A stretch of DNA of 64,000 nt from an uncultured Muribaculaceae bacterium (GTDB lineage Bacteria > Bacteroidota > Bacteroidia > Bacteroidales > Muribaculaceae): contig CAJTWL010000005.1 in the NCBI GenBank assembly GCA_910579845.1, positions 81,530-145,529 of the forward strand, in the 5' to 3' direction. The position numbers and the translations under genes were made by a program. Positions within the stretch are counted from its first letter, which is position 1, and each line of letters begins with the position of its first letter. The notes below the pieces were generated by a model. It saw only the letters and a list, made by a program, of their open reading frames with translations. It searched no databases and was not told the DNA's origin. Positions 27,063 through 34,335 of the stretch are shown here, one piece after another.

Positions 27063-29129
27063 ATGAAAAATTTATTTCCGGCTTTAATACTTGCCACAAT
27101 GGTATCAGTCAACTCAAATGCCGTGGAAGACAAGAATTTCAATTTCCACGTAGATCGATTCGGCGATATAGAGGTGCTTCGTTACGAAGTTCCCGAGTAC
27201 TCACGACTTACACTTGACCAGAAGAAAATGCTCTATTATCTGTCAGAGGCCGCTCAAATGGGTAGAGACATCATCTGGGACCAGAATGGAAAATATAATC
27301 TGCAGATCCGTCAATTGCTCGAGAAACTTTATACAAAATATAATGGCGACCGAAATTCAGCCGATTTCAAGGCATTCGAGAAATATCTCAAACTTGTATG
27401 GTTCGGCAATGGCTTACACCACCACTACTCCACCGACAAATTCCAGCCAGAGTTCTCCCAGGCTTTCTTTGAAGAGCAGGTAAGCAAGCTTCATGACTGT
27501 TGCCTTCCCCTTGCTCCCGGACAGACTCGGGAACAGTTCATGGCTACAATAATACCGGTGATCTTTGATCCCACAGTAATGCCTAAACGTGTAAATCAGG
27601 ACGGTTCCCAAGATGTTGTAGCCACATCTGCCAACAATCTTTATGGGGAGGGTGTAACACAAGCCGAAGTCGAAGAGTTCTATAACAATATGAAGGATCC
27701 CTCGGATCCGACACCTGTTTCTTACGGTCTAAACTCCAAGGTAATAAAAGAGAACGGCAAACTTAAAGAGCAGCGTTACAAGCTGACCGGACTTTACGGA
27801 CCGGCTATCGCACAGATAATATATTACCTTGACAAGGCAAAAGAAGTTGCAGAGAATGATGCTCAAAGAGCATATATAACCAAGCTTATCGATTATTACA
27901 TCACCGGTGATCTTCGTCTCTTTGATGAATACTCCATCCTTTGGGCAGAGGATACAAAATCGGATATAGATTTCGTCAACGGATTTATAGAGAGCTATGG
28001 CGATCCTCTTGGAATGACCGGAGCATGGGAGTCTTATGTCAACTTCCGTAATGCAAAATCGTCTGAACGCACAGAGACAATCTCAAAGAATGCCCAGTGG
28101 TTTGAGGATCATTCACCCGTCGATAAACGTTTCAAGAAAGATAAGGTAAAAGGAATTTCTGCAAAGGTTATCACTGCGGCTATGCTTTCAGGCGATGCGT
28201 TCCCGGCAACCGCGATCGGCATCAATCTCCCTAACTCCAACTGGATACGCGCACAACATGGTTCAAAATCAGTCACACTTGAGAATATCACCGAAGCATA
28301 TGACATGGCAAGCCACGGAAACGGCTTCAACGAGGAGTTCGTTATAGACGCCAATACCCGCAAATTGCTTGAAGACTATCTCTACATCACGGATATGCTT
28401 CACACAGATCTTCACGAGTGCCTCGGTCATGGTTCAGGCAAACTCCTTCCCGGAGTAGATCCGGATGCTCTCAAAGAACACGGCTCAACCCTTGAGGAGG
28501 CTCGCGCAGACTTGTTTGCATTGTATTATCTTGCTGATCCAAAATTGATTGAAATAGGCATACTCGATAATCCTGAAGCCTACAAGGCTGAATATTACAA
28601 ATATATCCTCAACGGGCTCATGACCCAGCTCAACCGTATCGAATTCGGCAAGGATGTTGAGGAAGCTCATATGCGTAACCGCCAGCTTATAGCACAATGG
28701 ATCTATCAGCATGGTAAAAAGAAAGCTAAAGGTGGCAAAGATGTCATTGAACTCACAAAGAAGGGGGGCAAAACATTTGTCAAGATAAATGATTATCCTA
28801 AAATGAGAGAGCTTCTCGGCGAACTCCTTGCCGAAGTGCAACGCATAAAGAGCGAAGGAGACTACAAGGGCGGCAACGAACTCGTTTTGAAATACGCAGT
28901 CAAAGTAGATCCAAAACTACACAAAGAGGTGCTTAACCGATTCTCCAAGCTTGACATTCCACCTTATAGAGGATTCATAAATCCTGTTTATACACCGGTC
29001 GTAAATGATAAGGGAGAGATCACGGATGTGACCATATCTTATCCGGAGGATTATGTACAGCAGATGCTTCGTCTGAGCCGCGACTATTCGCCTCTTACTA
29101 AAAAATCCAATTCAGTCTGTACAAAGTAA
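27063..29129 (+). CDS. M49-family dipeptidyl peptidase III
   Basis: 688 residues with a signal peptide (about 1-20), so exported. The M49 zinc signature is H451-E-C-L-G-H456 (the six-residue H-E-x-x-G-H form unique to this family), with E478-E479-A-R-A-D supplying the third ligand. DPP III removes dipeptides from the N-terminus of peptides of about 4-10 residues and fits periplasmic peptide catabolism. Homologues are sometimes mislabelled dihydrofolate reductase in databases; nothing here supports that. It is separated by 11 bp from the next gene. Confidence 0.9.
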   Translation: MKNLFPALILATMVSVNSNAVEDKNFNFHVDRFGDIEVLRYEVPEYSRLTLDQKKMLYYLSEAAQMGRDIIWDQNGKYNLQIRQLLEKLYTKYNGDRNSADFKAFEKYLKLVWFGNGLHHHYSTDKFQPEFSQAFFEEQVSKLHDCCLPLAPGQTREQFMATIIPVIFDPTVMPKRVNQDGSQDVVATSANNLYGEGVTQAEVEEFYNNMKDPSDPTPVSYGLNSKVIKENGKLKEQRYKLTGLYGPAIAQIIYYLDKAKEVAENDAQRAYITKLIDYYITGDLRLFDEYSILWAEDTKSDIDFVNGFIESYGDPLGMTGAWESYVNFRNAKSSERTETISKNAQWFEDHSPVDKRFKKDKVKGISAKVITAAMLSGDAFPATAIGINLPNSNWIRAQHGSKSVTLENITEAYDMASHGNGFNEEFVIDANTRKLLEDYLYITDMLHTDLHECLGHGSGKLLPGVDPDALKEHGSTLEEARADLFALYYLADPKLIEIGILDNPEAYKAEYYKYILNGLMTQLNRIEFGKDVEEAHMRNRQLIAQWIYQHGKKKAKGGKDVIELTKKGGKTFVKINDYPKMRELLGELLAEVQRIKSEGDYKGGNELVLKYAVKVDPKLHKEVLNRFSKLDIPPYRGFINPVYTPVVNDKGEITDVTISYPEDYVQQMLRLSRDYSPLTKKSNSVCTK

Positions 29130-29140
29130 TCGCAAAAGAA

Positions 29141-29554
29141 ATGCTTCAAGACATAAAGAAAGAATTCTACGCCTTGCGTAACGGTATCGTAGCCGATACC
29201 CTGCGCAAGGCGGGAATGCATTATAAGGTTATCTTCGGTCTGCAAATACCTCAGATCGCCGGAATAGCCCGTAATCTGACGCCATCTCCGGAACTGGCAA
29301 TGACCCTTTGGGATGACCGCAATGTCAGAGAGTCACGACTGCTCGCAACCTATCTTTTTCCGCTTGAAAGCGTTGATATGAAGAAAGCTCTCGCACTCGC
29401 GGCAGATTGCAGCACTCCTGAGGAAGCTGATATGCTCGCATTCAGAATATTCAAGCGCCTTGATTTCGCGATGGAGCTGCTATCCGAGATGGAGAATGCG
29501 GGAAACAGCATTCCTGCTTATGCAATCACCTCATTAAAAAGACATTTGTCATGA
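29141..29554 (+). CDS. Short AlkD-like HEAT-repeat protein
   Basis: 137 residues, all helical, with HEAT-like repeats (L-W-D-D-R-N-V-R-E-S-R-L-L-A at about 62-75). This resembles part of the AlkD/AlkC DNA-alkylation-repair fold. Normal AlkD is about 230 residues, so this is a half-length form that lacks part of the DNA-binding surface; no frameshift remnant was seen downstream. The stop overlaps the CobW gene start (ATGA). Glycosylase activity is uncertain. Confidence 0.65.
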   Translation: MLQDIKKEFYALRNGIVADTLRKAGMHYKVIFGLQIPQIAGIARNLTPSPELAMTLWDDRNVRESRLLATYLFPLESVDMKKALALAADCSTPEEADMLAFRIFKRLDFAMELLSEMENAGNSIPAYAITSLKRHLS

Positions 29555-30768
29555 AATATCCTGAAAACATCATGCCTGTGCTATTGCTCACAGGCTATCT
29601 TGGAAGTGGTAAGACAACATTGCTTAACCGTATTCTCACAAACGAACGCGGCATACGCTTTGCAGTTATCGTAAACGATATCGGAGAGGTAAATATTGAT
29701 GCCGGGCTTATTCAAAAAGGCGGGATTGTGGGACAAGGAGACAGCGGAGACCTTGTAGCATTGCAAAACGGTTGCATCTGCTGCACCCTACGTACAGATC
29801 TTATGCAACAGATCTCTGATCTTATAGAATCCGCAAGATTCGATTATATCGTGATAGAAGCGAGCGGCATATGTGAACCAGGTCCTATTGCACAGACAAT
29901 ATGCCAGATGGAGCAATCCGTCAATCAGGCAAGAACCGACATTGTGCGGCCGCATCTCGACTGCATCGCCACAGTAGTAGACGCACTACGGATGAAAAGT
30001 GAATTCGGTTGCGGAAATGCACTCAAAAATGATAATATCGATGATGAGGATATAGAAAACCTCGTGATCCAACAGATAGAATTCTGCAATATCATTCTTC
30101 TTAACAAGATTGACGAAGTAACAAAGGATGAGGCAAGAGAGATAAAATCGGTTATCAAGGCTCTGCAACCCGAAGCGACAATTTATGATTGCAATTACTG
30201 CGACATCAGTCTGTCGGACATTCTCGACACAGACAAATTCGATTTTGAAAGAACCGCTACCTCGGCAACATGGGTACGCGAAATTGAAAACTCGGATATA
30301 CACGAAGCCGATGAGCATGAACACTCTCACGAACATCACCAACATGAACATGAACATGAACACAATCATCATCATCACCACCATGATGAAGGGGAGGCTG
30401 AGGAATATGGCATAGGAACATTCGTATATATGCGTCGCCGACCGTTCGATTTCAACAAATTCGACCGGTTTGTGAATCTTGAATGGCCTGAAAGTGTTAT
30501 CCGTGCAAAGGGTGTGTTATATTTCAGCCATAACAAAGACATGTCACTCCTTTTCGAACAGGCCGGAGTACAGAAGAGCATAAAGGAGGCAGGTTACTGG
30601 TATGCAACGGCACCGGAAGAGGAGCTGATAGAATTGTTTAAACAGGAACCGGGACTGCTTCGTGACTGGGATGAAAAATACGGTGACCGTATGGACAAGA
30701 TAGTATTCATCGGGAAAGATATGGATCGCGAAGCGATTACAAAGGCTCTTGACAATTGCCTTGATTGA
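29551..30768 (+). CDS. CobW/COG0523-family GTP-dependent metallochaperone
   Basis: 405 residues. Walker A G-Y-L-G-S-G-K-T (15-22), metal motif C75-I-C77-C78, and the GTPase specificity motif N-K-I-D (about 185-188). A histidine-rich loop at 251-278 contains 16 His, followed by the CobW C-terminal domain (about 288-400). These proteins use GTP hydrolysis to deliver Zn, Co or other metals to client enzymes; the His loop suggests zinc buffering. No adjacent Zur-type site was recognised. It is the last gene of the 22.2-30.8 kb operon. Confidence 0.88.
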   Translation: MKYPENIMPVLLLTGYLGSGKTTLLNRILTNERGIRFAVIVNDIGEVNIDAGLIQKGGIVGQGDSGDLVALQNGCICCTLRTDLMQQISDLIESARFDYIVIEASGICEPGPIAQTICQMEQSVNQARTDIVRPHLDCIATVVDALRMKSEFGCGNALKNDNIDDEDIENLVIQQIEFCNIILLNKIDEVTKDEAREIKSVIKALQPEATIYDCNYCDISLSDILDTDKFDFERTATSATWVREIENSDIHEADEHEHSHEHHQHEHEHEHNHHHHHHDEGEAEEYGIGTFVYMRRRPFDFNKFDRFVNLEWPESVIRAKGVLYFSHNKDMSLLFEQAGVQKSIKEAGYWYATAPEEELIELFKQEPGLLRDWDEKYGDRMDKIVFIGKDMDREAITKALDNCLD

Positions 30769-30782
30769 CGAAAAGATAAAAA

Positions 30783-30818
30783 CAGGGTGCAGTTTATTTA
30801 AAAGTGAACTGCACCCTG
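30783..30818. terminator. Bidirectional terminator between cobW-like and LRR genes
   Basis: CAGGGTGCAGTT and AACTGCACCCTG form a perfect 12-bp stem with a 12-nt loop. It is followed by CTTTTTG on the plus strand and TTTTTATC on the minus strand, so it serves both convergent genes. Confidence 0.88.
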
Positions 30819-30850
30819 CTTTTTGTTACTCGGCTACTGATCCATGCCAT

Positions 30851-32254
30851 TTATTTCACCATCACCTTGCGGACTGTGCCGTCACTCATTCTGATGATGT
30901 TGAGACCTTGCTGAAGTTCTCCAATACGGACACCGTTCAGATTGTAGATTTCACTTGTTTCCACACTTGCATCCATATCGACAGAACCTATTCCGGCTCC
31001 AGCGGATGCTTTGATTGTACCGAATTTTTTCCAGGAAACAGCCTCTTTATAAGCATCGACTGAAGCGGCAGGGACTACCAGAACAGCGGCTGACACAGTG
31101 GTATCAAATGACGAGTCTTTACATACCGGAGGTTCTATCGCGCTACAGTTTACAGTTGTCAATGCCGCATCACCTTTAAAAGCACTTGCCGCTATGGTTT
31201 TCAGACCGGATCCAATGGTTACCTCCTTAAGTGCAGTGCAACCGGAAAATGCAGATAAATCTATTTTTGTCACTGCATCGGGCAATACGATTGACTTGAT
31301 TGCCGTGCATTGTGCGAATGTCTGATTACCCACACTATTCACATTAGAAGGTATTTCTATTGATTCCAATGCCTTGAGATGCTGAAAACAGCTGTTGCCC
31401 AATACTTCAAGAGTAGATGGCAATTTAATGTTTTTCAGAGATGTGTCATAAAACTCAGCACCGCTCACAGTGATGCATCTTTGGCTGAACGCTTTGAAAC
31501 CTAATTCCTTGACACCCTCCGGGACAGTATATTCACTTGCTGTACGTCCGCCTGGATAAACTGCAAGAATGGTCATATCCTTGGTATAGAGCACGCCATC
31601 AACCGATTTATAACTGTTATTTTCCGCTGCGACATTGATATTCAGTAGCGCCACACATCCGGCGAATGCACCTCCATTGATCTTGATTACGCCTGCAGGA
31701 ATGTCAATCTTTGTGAGTCCGATACAATTTGCAAAGACATTTGACGACAATTCTGTAACTCCCTTGGGTATATCGATATTAGTCAGAGCCACATCACCCA
31801 TAAATGCACCGGTTCCGATAGTCTTTATACCCGTTCCCAAAATAAGTTCTTTTAGATTGGGATTATCCTGAATTGCAAGATTTCCGATAGTCTCGACCGA
31901 ATTCGGTAAAACAAGCTTTGTCAAAGCATTACACTTGCTGAAAGAACCCATCTGGATCTCCTTCAAGGTTTCAGGAAGCGTACAGGATGTAAGCCCGGCA
32001 CAATTGCGGAAACTATACTTGCCAAGGACAGTCACGGTATAAGTCGTGCCATTGTTGGTTACAGTGGAAGGTACAACTACATCTCCACTATAAGAATTAT
32101 ACTTTGTATCCTTAAATGTGACAGCGACATTATTTGTTCCGCTCTCTACATTGTAATACAAACCATTTGACTCAAAATCATAAGCATTGACAGCAGGAGA
32201 GCAACAGAAGGCAGCGACACCGCATGCCAGTAAACTTAGTAAATTTCTTTTCAT
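30851..32254 (-). CDS. Secreted BspA-type leucine-rich-repeat protein
   Basis: 467 residues from the ATG at 32254; the longer frame to 32266 would need a TTG start. Signal peptide about 1-25. A run of about 10 LRR_5 (Treponema/BspA-type) repeats of ~23 residues, with N-C-x-x-L-x-x-I-x-L-P-x-x-V-x-x-I-G patterns, covers about 75-390. The C-terminal ~50 residues (S-E-I-Y-N-L-N-G-V-R-I-G...V-M-V-K) look like a T9SS-type sorting tail. A likely surface adhesin or glycan/protein-binding protein. It has its own promoter at 32297-32326. Confidence 0.85.
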   Translation of the reverse strand: MKRNLLSLLACGVAAFCCSPAVNAYDFESNGLYYNVESGTNNVAVTFKDTKYNSYSGDVVVPSTVTNNGTTYTVTVLGKYSFRNCAGLTSCTLPETLKEIQMGSFSKCNALTKLVLPNSVETIGNLAIQDNPNLKELILGTGIKTIGTGAFMGDVALTNIDIPKGVTELSSNVFANCIGLTKIDIPAGVIKINGGAFAGCVALLNINVAAENNSYKSVDGVLYTKDMTILAVYPGGRTASEYTVPEGVKELGFKAFSQRCITVSGAEFYDTSLKNIKLPSTLEVLGNSCFQHLKALESIEIPSNVNSVGNQTFAQCTAIKSIVLPDAVTKIDLSAFSGCTALKEVTIGSGLKTIAASAFKGDAALTTVNCSAIEPPVCKDSSFDTTVSAAVLVVPAASVDAYKEAVSWKKFGTIKASAGAGIGSVDMDASVETSEIYNLNGVRIGELQQGLNIIRMSDGTVRKVMVK

Positions 32255-32296
32255 AGACAAATTCAATTAGATTATATATTCTTTAATTATATTTTA

Positions 32297-32326
32297 CAAA
32301 AATACAGTATATTTTTAATTATACAA
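32297..32326 (-). promoter_or_regulatory. Promoter of the LRR gene
   Basis: Minus strand: -33 TTG (32326-32324), a 19-nt spacer, and -7 TATTTTTG (32304-32297), a perfect match to TAnnTTTG, about 43 nt before the ATG. Confidence 0.65.
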
Positions 32327-32339
32327 GCTTTTTTCCAGA

Positions 32340-32561
32340 TTAAAGTTTGCCTATGTAAATTTAAAGCACGATGTTAACATGATGTTAAGAGAGTTTAAAG
32401 TATTGAAAATAAAGAACTATACACAAGAAATAGCGTTTATTAGGTACAAAGCAATATGGATAAGACTCACAAGGTTTCGTGAGAAAGGTTGCGAGTCGAA
32501 GTTTAGTTAGATATAGTTTATAGTGGAATCGTGAACGGGTCGCTTCTGTGGCGACCCGTTC
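32340..32561 (+). other. Possible plus-strand non-coding RNA ending in a strong terminator
   Basis: The 357-bp gap 32255-32611 has no credible ORF, but on the plus strand it ends in a terminator with a T-tract (32533-32561), although no plus-strand gene precedes it within this gap and the cobW operon already has its own terminator at 30783. Within 32470-32515 CTCAC/GTGAG and GACTC/GAGTC pairings are seen. No clear TAnnTTTG promoter was found on this strand. A small RNA is a possibility, not a firm call. Confidence 0.3.
32533..32561 (+). terminator. Rho-independent terminator (plus strand)
   Basis: GAACGGGTCGC and GCGACCCGTTC form a perfect 11-bp GC-rich stem with a 7-nt loop, then TTTTGATT on the plus strand. 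The minus-strand side lacks a T-tract. Confidence 0.8.
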
Positions 32562-32570
32562 TTTTGATTA

Positions 32571-32598
32571 TCAGACAGTCACAAACATGACTGTCTGA
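32571..32598 (-). terminator. Hairpin downstream of the M48-like gene
   Basis: TCAGACAGTCA and TGACTGTCTGA form a perfect 11-bp stem with a 6-nt loop, 13 bp after the M48-like stop on the minus strand. The following tract is TAATC, so termination may be weak. Confidence 0.5.
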
Positions 32599-32611
32599 CA
32601 TATAATTATTT

Positions 32612-33613
32612 TCAATCGGTTTGTTTCCGGGATTTTTTCTTCAATTTCCGCATTATCTTATCATTGACCTTGTTTCCTGTCTCAGGATGGTCTTTAACAT
32701 AATTGATAAATCTTATTCGTTCTTGATGGCATGTATAGAAAGAGTTCTCATCACCCAAATAGCCTTGGGGATCATTAGCTCCGATCATGCGCAGCAGCTT
32801 TATATAATGCTCTCCACCAATACCAGACCATTCCATAAAACGATATGCGACAATATCCGCTTCCAGCACCATCTCCCTGTAATAGTTGATATTATAGTCG
32901 GATACATTCCGACCCTTCGGCAAATTACCATTCAGAGCATTATTAGATATCAAACCATCGATTCCGCCTCCTATTCCTCCTCCGACAACACCTCCGAGAA
33001 GTCCTCCAAAAGCACCACCCAACATTCCTCCTACGGCACCTAAGCCAAGTGAACCGTCAGATTCAATTCTACCACCTAAAAATGCATTTTGCAATATATG
33101 TGAAAGGTAAATATGCGCGCATTCATAAGCCACCACACCGGCGATCATTTCATCTGTCATACCGGGAGCATCCAAAAGTCCCGAACTCAATGCGATGACA
33201 TATCCTTCGGGTGCATATGCGGAAAATGAATTGAAATTTGCATCATTTACAATACAACAGGATATACTGTCGGCAAGTCCGAGCCTCGAAATGATACGAT
33301 TACATATCTCCTGTCTGTCGGTCAGAACCATCTCTCTGTCACTTACATCGAATTTAGGGATGCGCTCCTCGAATTTTATTATCCGGTTCTTTACTCTCTT
33401 CTTTTGACAATCGTTCAGGAATTTCTGGTATGGACCGTGATTTTTCACCATACTTGTCCAGAAATCGGCAGGGTCGTCGCTTTTAAGAGCCTTTGTCTCA
33501 TTATCAACGTCATGTTGTTCTATAAACTTCTTTTCAATAAACACATAGCCGTACATATTAAAAAAGGAAGCGAACAGCAATATCACAAGCGCATTGAACC
33601 GGATAGACTTCAT
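32612..33613 (-). CDS. M48-like membrane-associated protein with a broken HExxH
   Basis: 333 residues from the ATG at 33613; the longer frame needs a TTG. N-terminal signal or anchor (about 4-22). The M48 fold is recognisable by A-Y-E-C-A-H-I-Y-L-S-H and the downstream glutamate in V-L-E-A-D-I-V-A-Y, but the first zinc ligand of H-E-x-x-H is Tyr (Y-E-C-A-H). Between them lies a long glycine zipper (G-G-x-x-G-G repeats over ~35 residues) not typical of soluble M48 proteases, suggesting membrane insertion or oligomerisation. It may be an inactive protease or use altered chemistry. Single-gene transcription unit. Confidence 0.7.
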   Translation of the reverse strand: MKSIRFNALVILLFASFFNMYGYVFIEKKFIEQHDVDNETKALKSDDPADFWTSMVKNHGPYQKFLNDCQKKRVKNRIIKFEERIPKFDVSDREMVLTDRQEICNRIISRLGLADSISCCIVNDANFNSFSAYAPEGYVIALSSGLLDAPGMTDEMIAGVVAYECAHIYLSHILQNAFLGGRIESDGSLGLGAVGGMLGGAFGGLLGGVVGGGIGGGIDGLISNNALNGNLPKGRNVSDYNINYYREMVLEADIVAYRFMEWSGIGGEHYIKLLRMIGANDPQGYLGDENSFYTCHQERIRFINYVKDHPETGNKVNDKIMRKLKKKSRKQTD

Positions 33614-33780
33614 AATAGCGGGAATTATATAGAAACTTGTTTTACGATAAATTCTCAGCAAAGGGTTTGTTCAGGTTCTGAAATTACACATAATTCCTAT
33701 AATATCAAAGTCCTACCCAAATTTTCACACTGCGAACCTATCCCTTTATTGCGATTTTTCGTCTCAGACTGAATGCCGGG

Positions 33781-33823
33781 AAAATATAAAGGTCCCGGAG
33801 TGCTCCCAAGACCTTTATATTTT
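33781..33823 (-). terminator. Terminator of the SPFH-like gene
   Basis: A perfect 14-bp stem (AAAATATAAAGGTC with GACCTTTATATTTT) and 15-nt loop, 15 bp after the stop on the minus strand. The stem's own AT-rich base supplies the T-tract. Confidence 0.75.
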
Positions 33824-33838
33824 ATGCTTTTGAGTAAT

Positions 33839-34237
33839 TTACTTGTTTTCGTTCATCAGCATTCGGGGGGATTCAAGAATAGGCAGATTCGATTCTGTGG
33901 GGACATAAATCACTGTTTTATCGTTCAGATTCGACTGTTGACGGACCCACAGATACTGGATATATGTCGGCGTGATGCTGCCATTCTCTATTCGGATTGC
34001 CTCAGCCGCCCCCTTAGCTCTTTCCACTTCTGCCTGCGCATTCAGTTTTTCAGCTTCAAGATTGGCTTTTGCCTCCTCAATCTTGATCTTACGGTTTTGC
34101 TCCGCCTTTGCAAATTCCGCTCTTCCCGCCATCTCCTGCTGCCATACATTATACCACGGCAAAAGGAATGCTCCACCTATAATCAAAACAAGTATTGCAG
34201 GAATCGCCCAGATCACACCTTTCATGTTTCTCTCCAT
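33839..34237 (-). CDS. Small SPFH/prohibitin-like membrane protein
   Basis: 132 residues. One membrane helix (about 7-27) is followed by a charged coiled coil rich in A, E and K (about 38-85) like the C-terminal helix of band-7/prohibitin proteins, and a short beta-rich end with I-L-E-S-P-R. It lacks the SPFH beta domain proper. Similar short proteins in Bacteroides are annotated as membrane protease subunits; a role as a membrane scaffold is inferred. Start may be Met1 or Met5. It is flanked by its own terminator. Confidence 0.6.
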   Translation of the reverse strand: MERNMKGVIWAIPAILVLIIGGAFLLPWYNVWQQEMAGRAEFAKAEQNRKIKIEEAKANLEAEKLNAQAEVERAKGAAEAIRIENGSITPTYIQYLWVRQQSNLNDKTVIYVPTESNLPILESPRMLMNENK

Positions 34238-34335
34238 AATCAGTAATAAGTTAAGTACGTAGTAAAATTAATAAATAATTTTAACAAAGCGACTCTTAGA
34301 AACTGTTTAATTTATTACGAAAAAATATTATAAGA

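Noticed and set aside
27063..29129. Possible dihydrofolate reductase label
   Set aside because: The H-E-C-L-G-H and E-E-A-R-A-D motifs and the export signal identify an M49 peptidase; no DHFR fold motifs are present.
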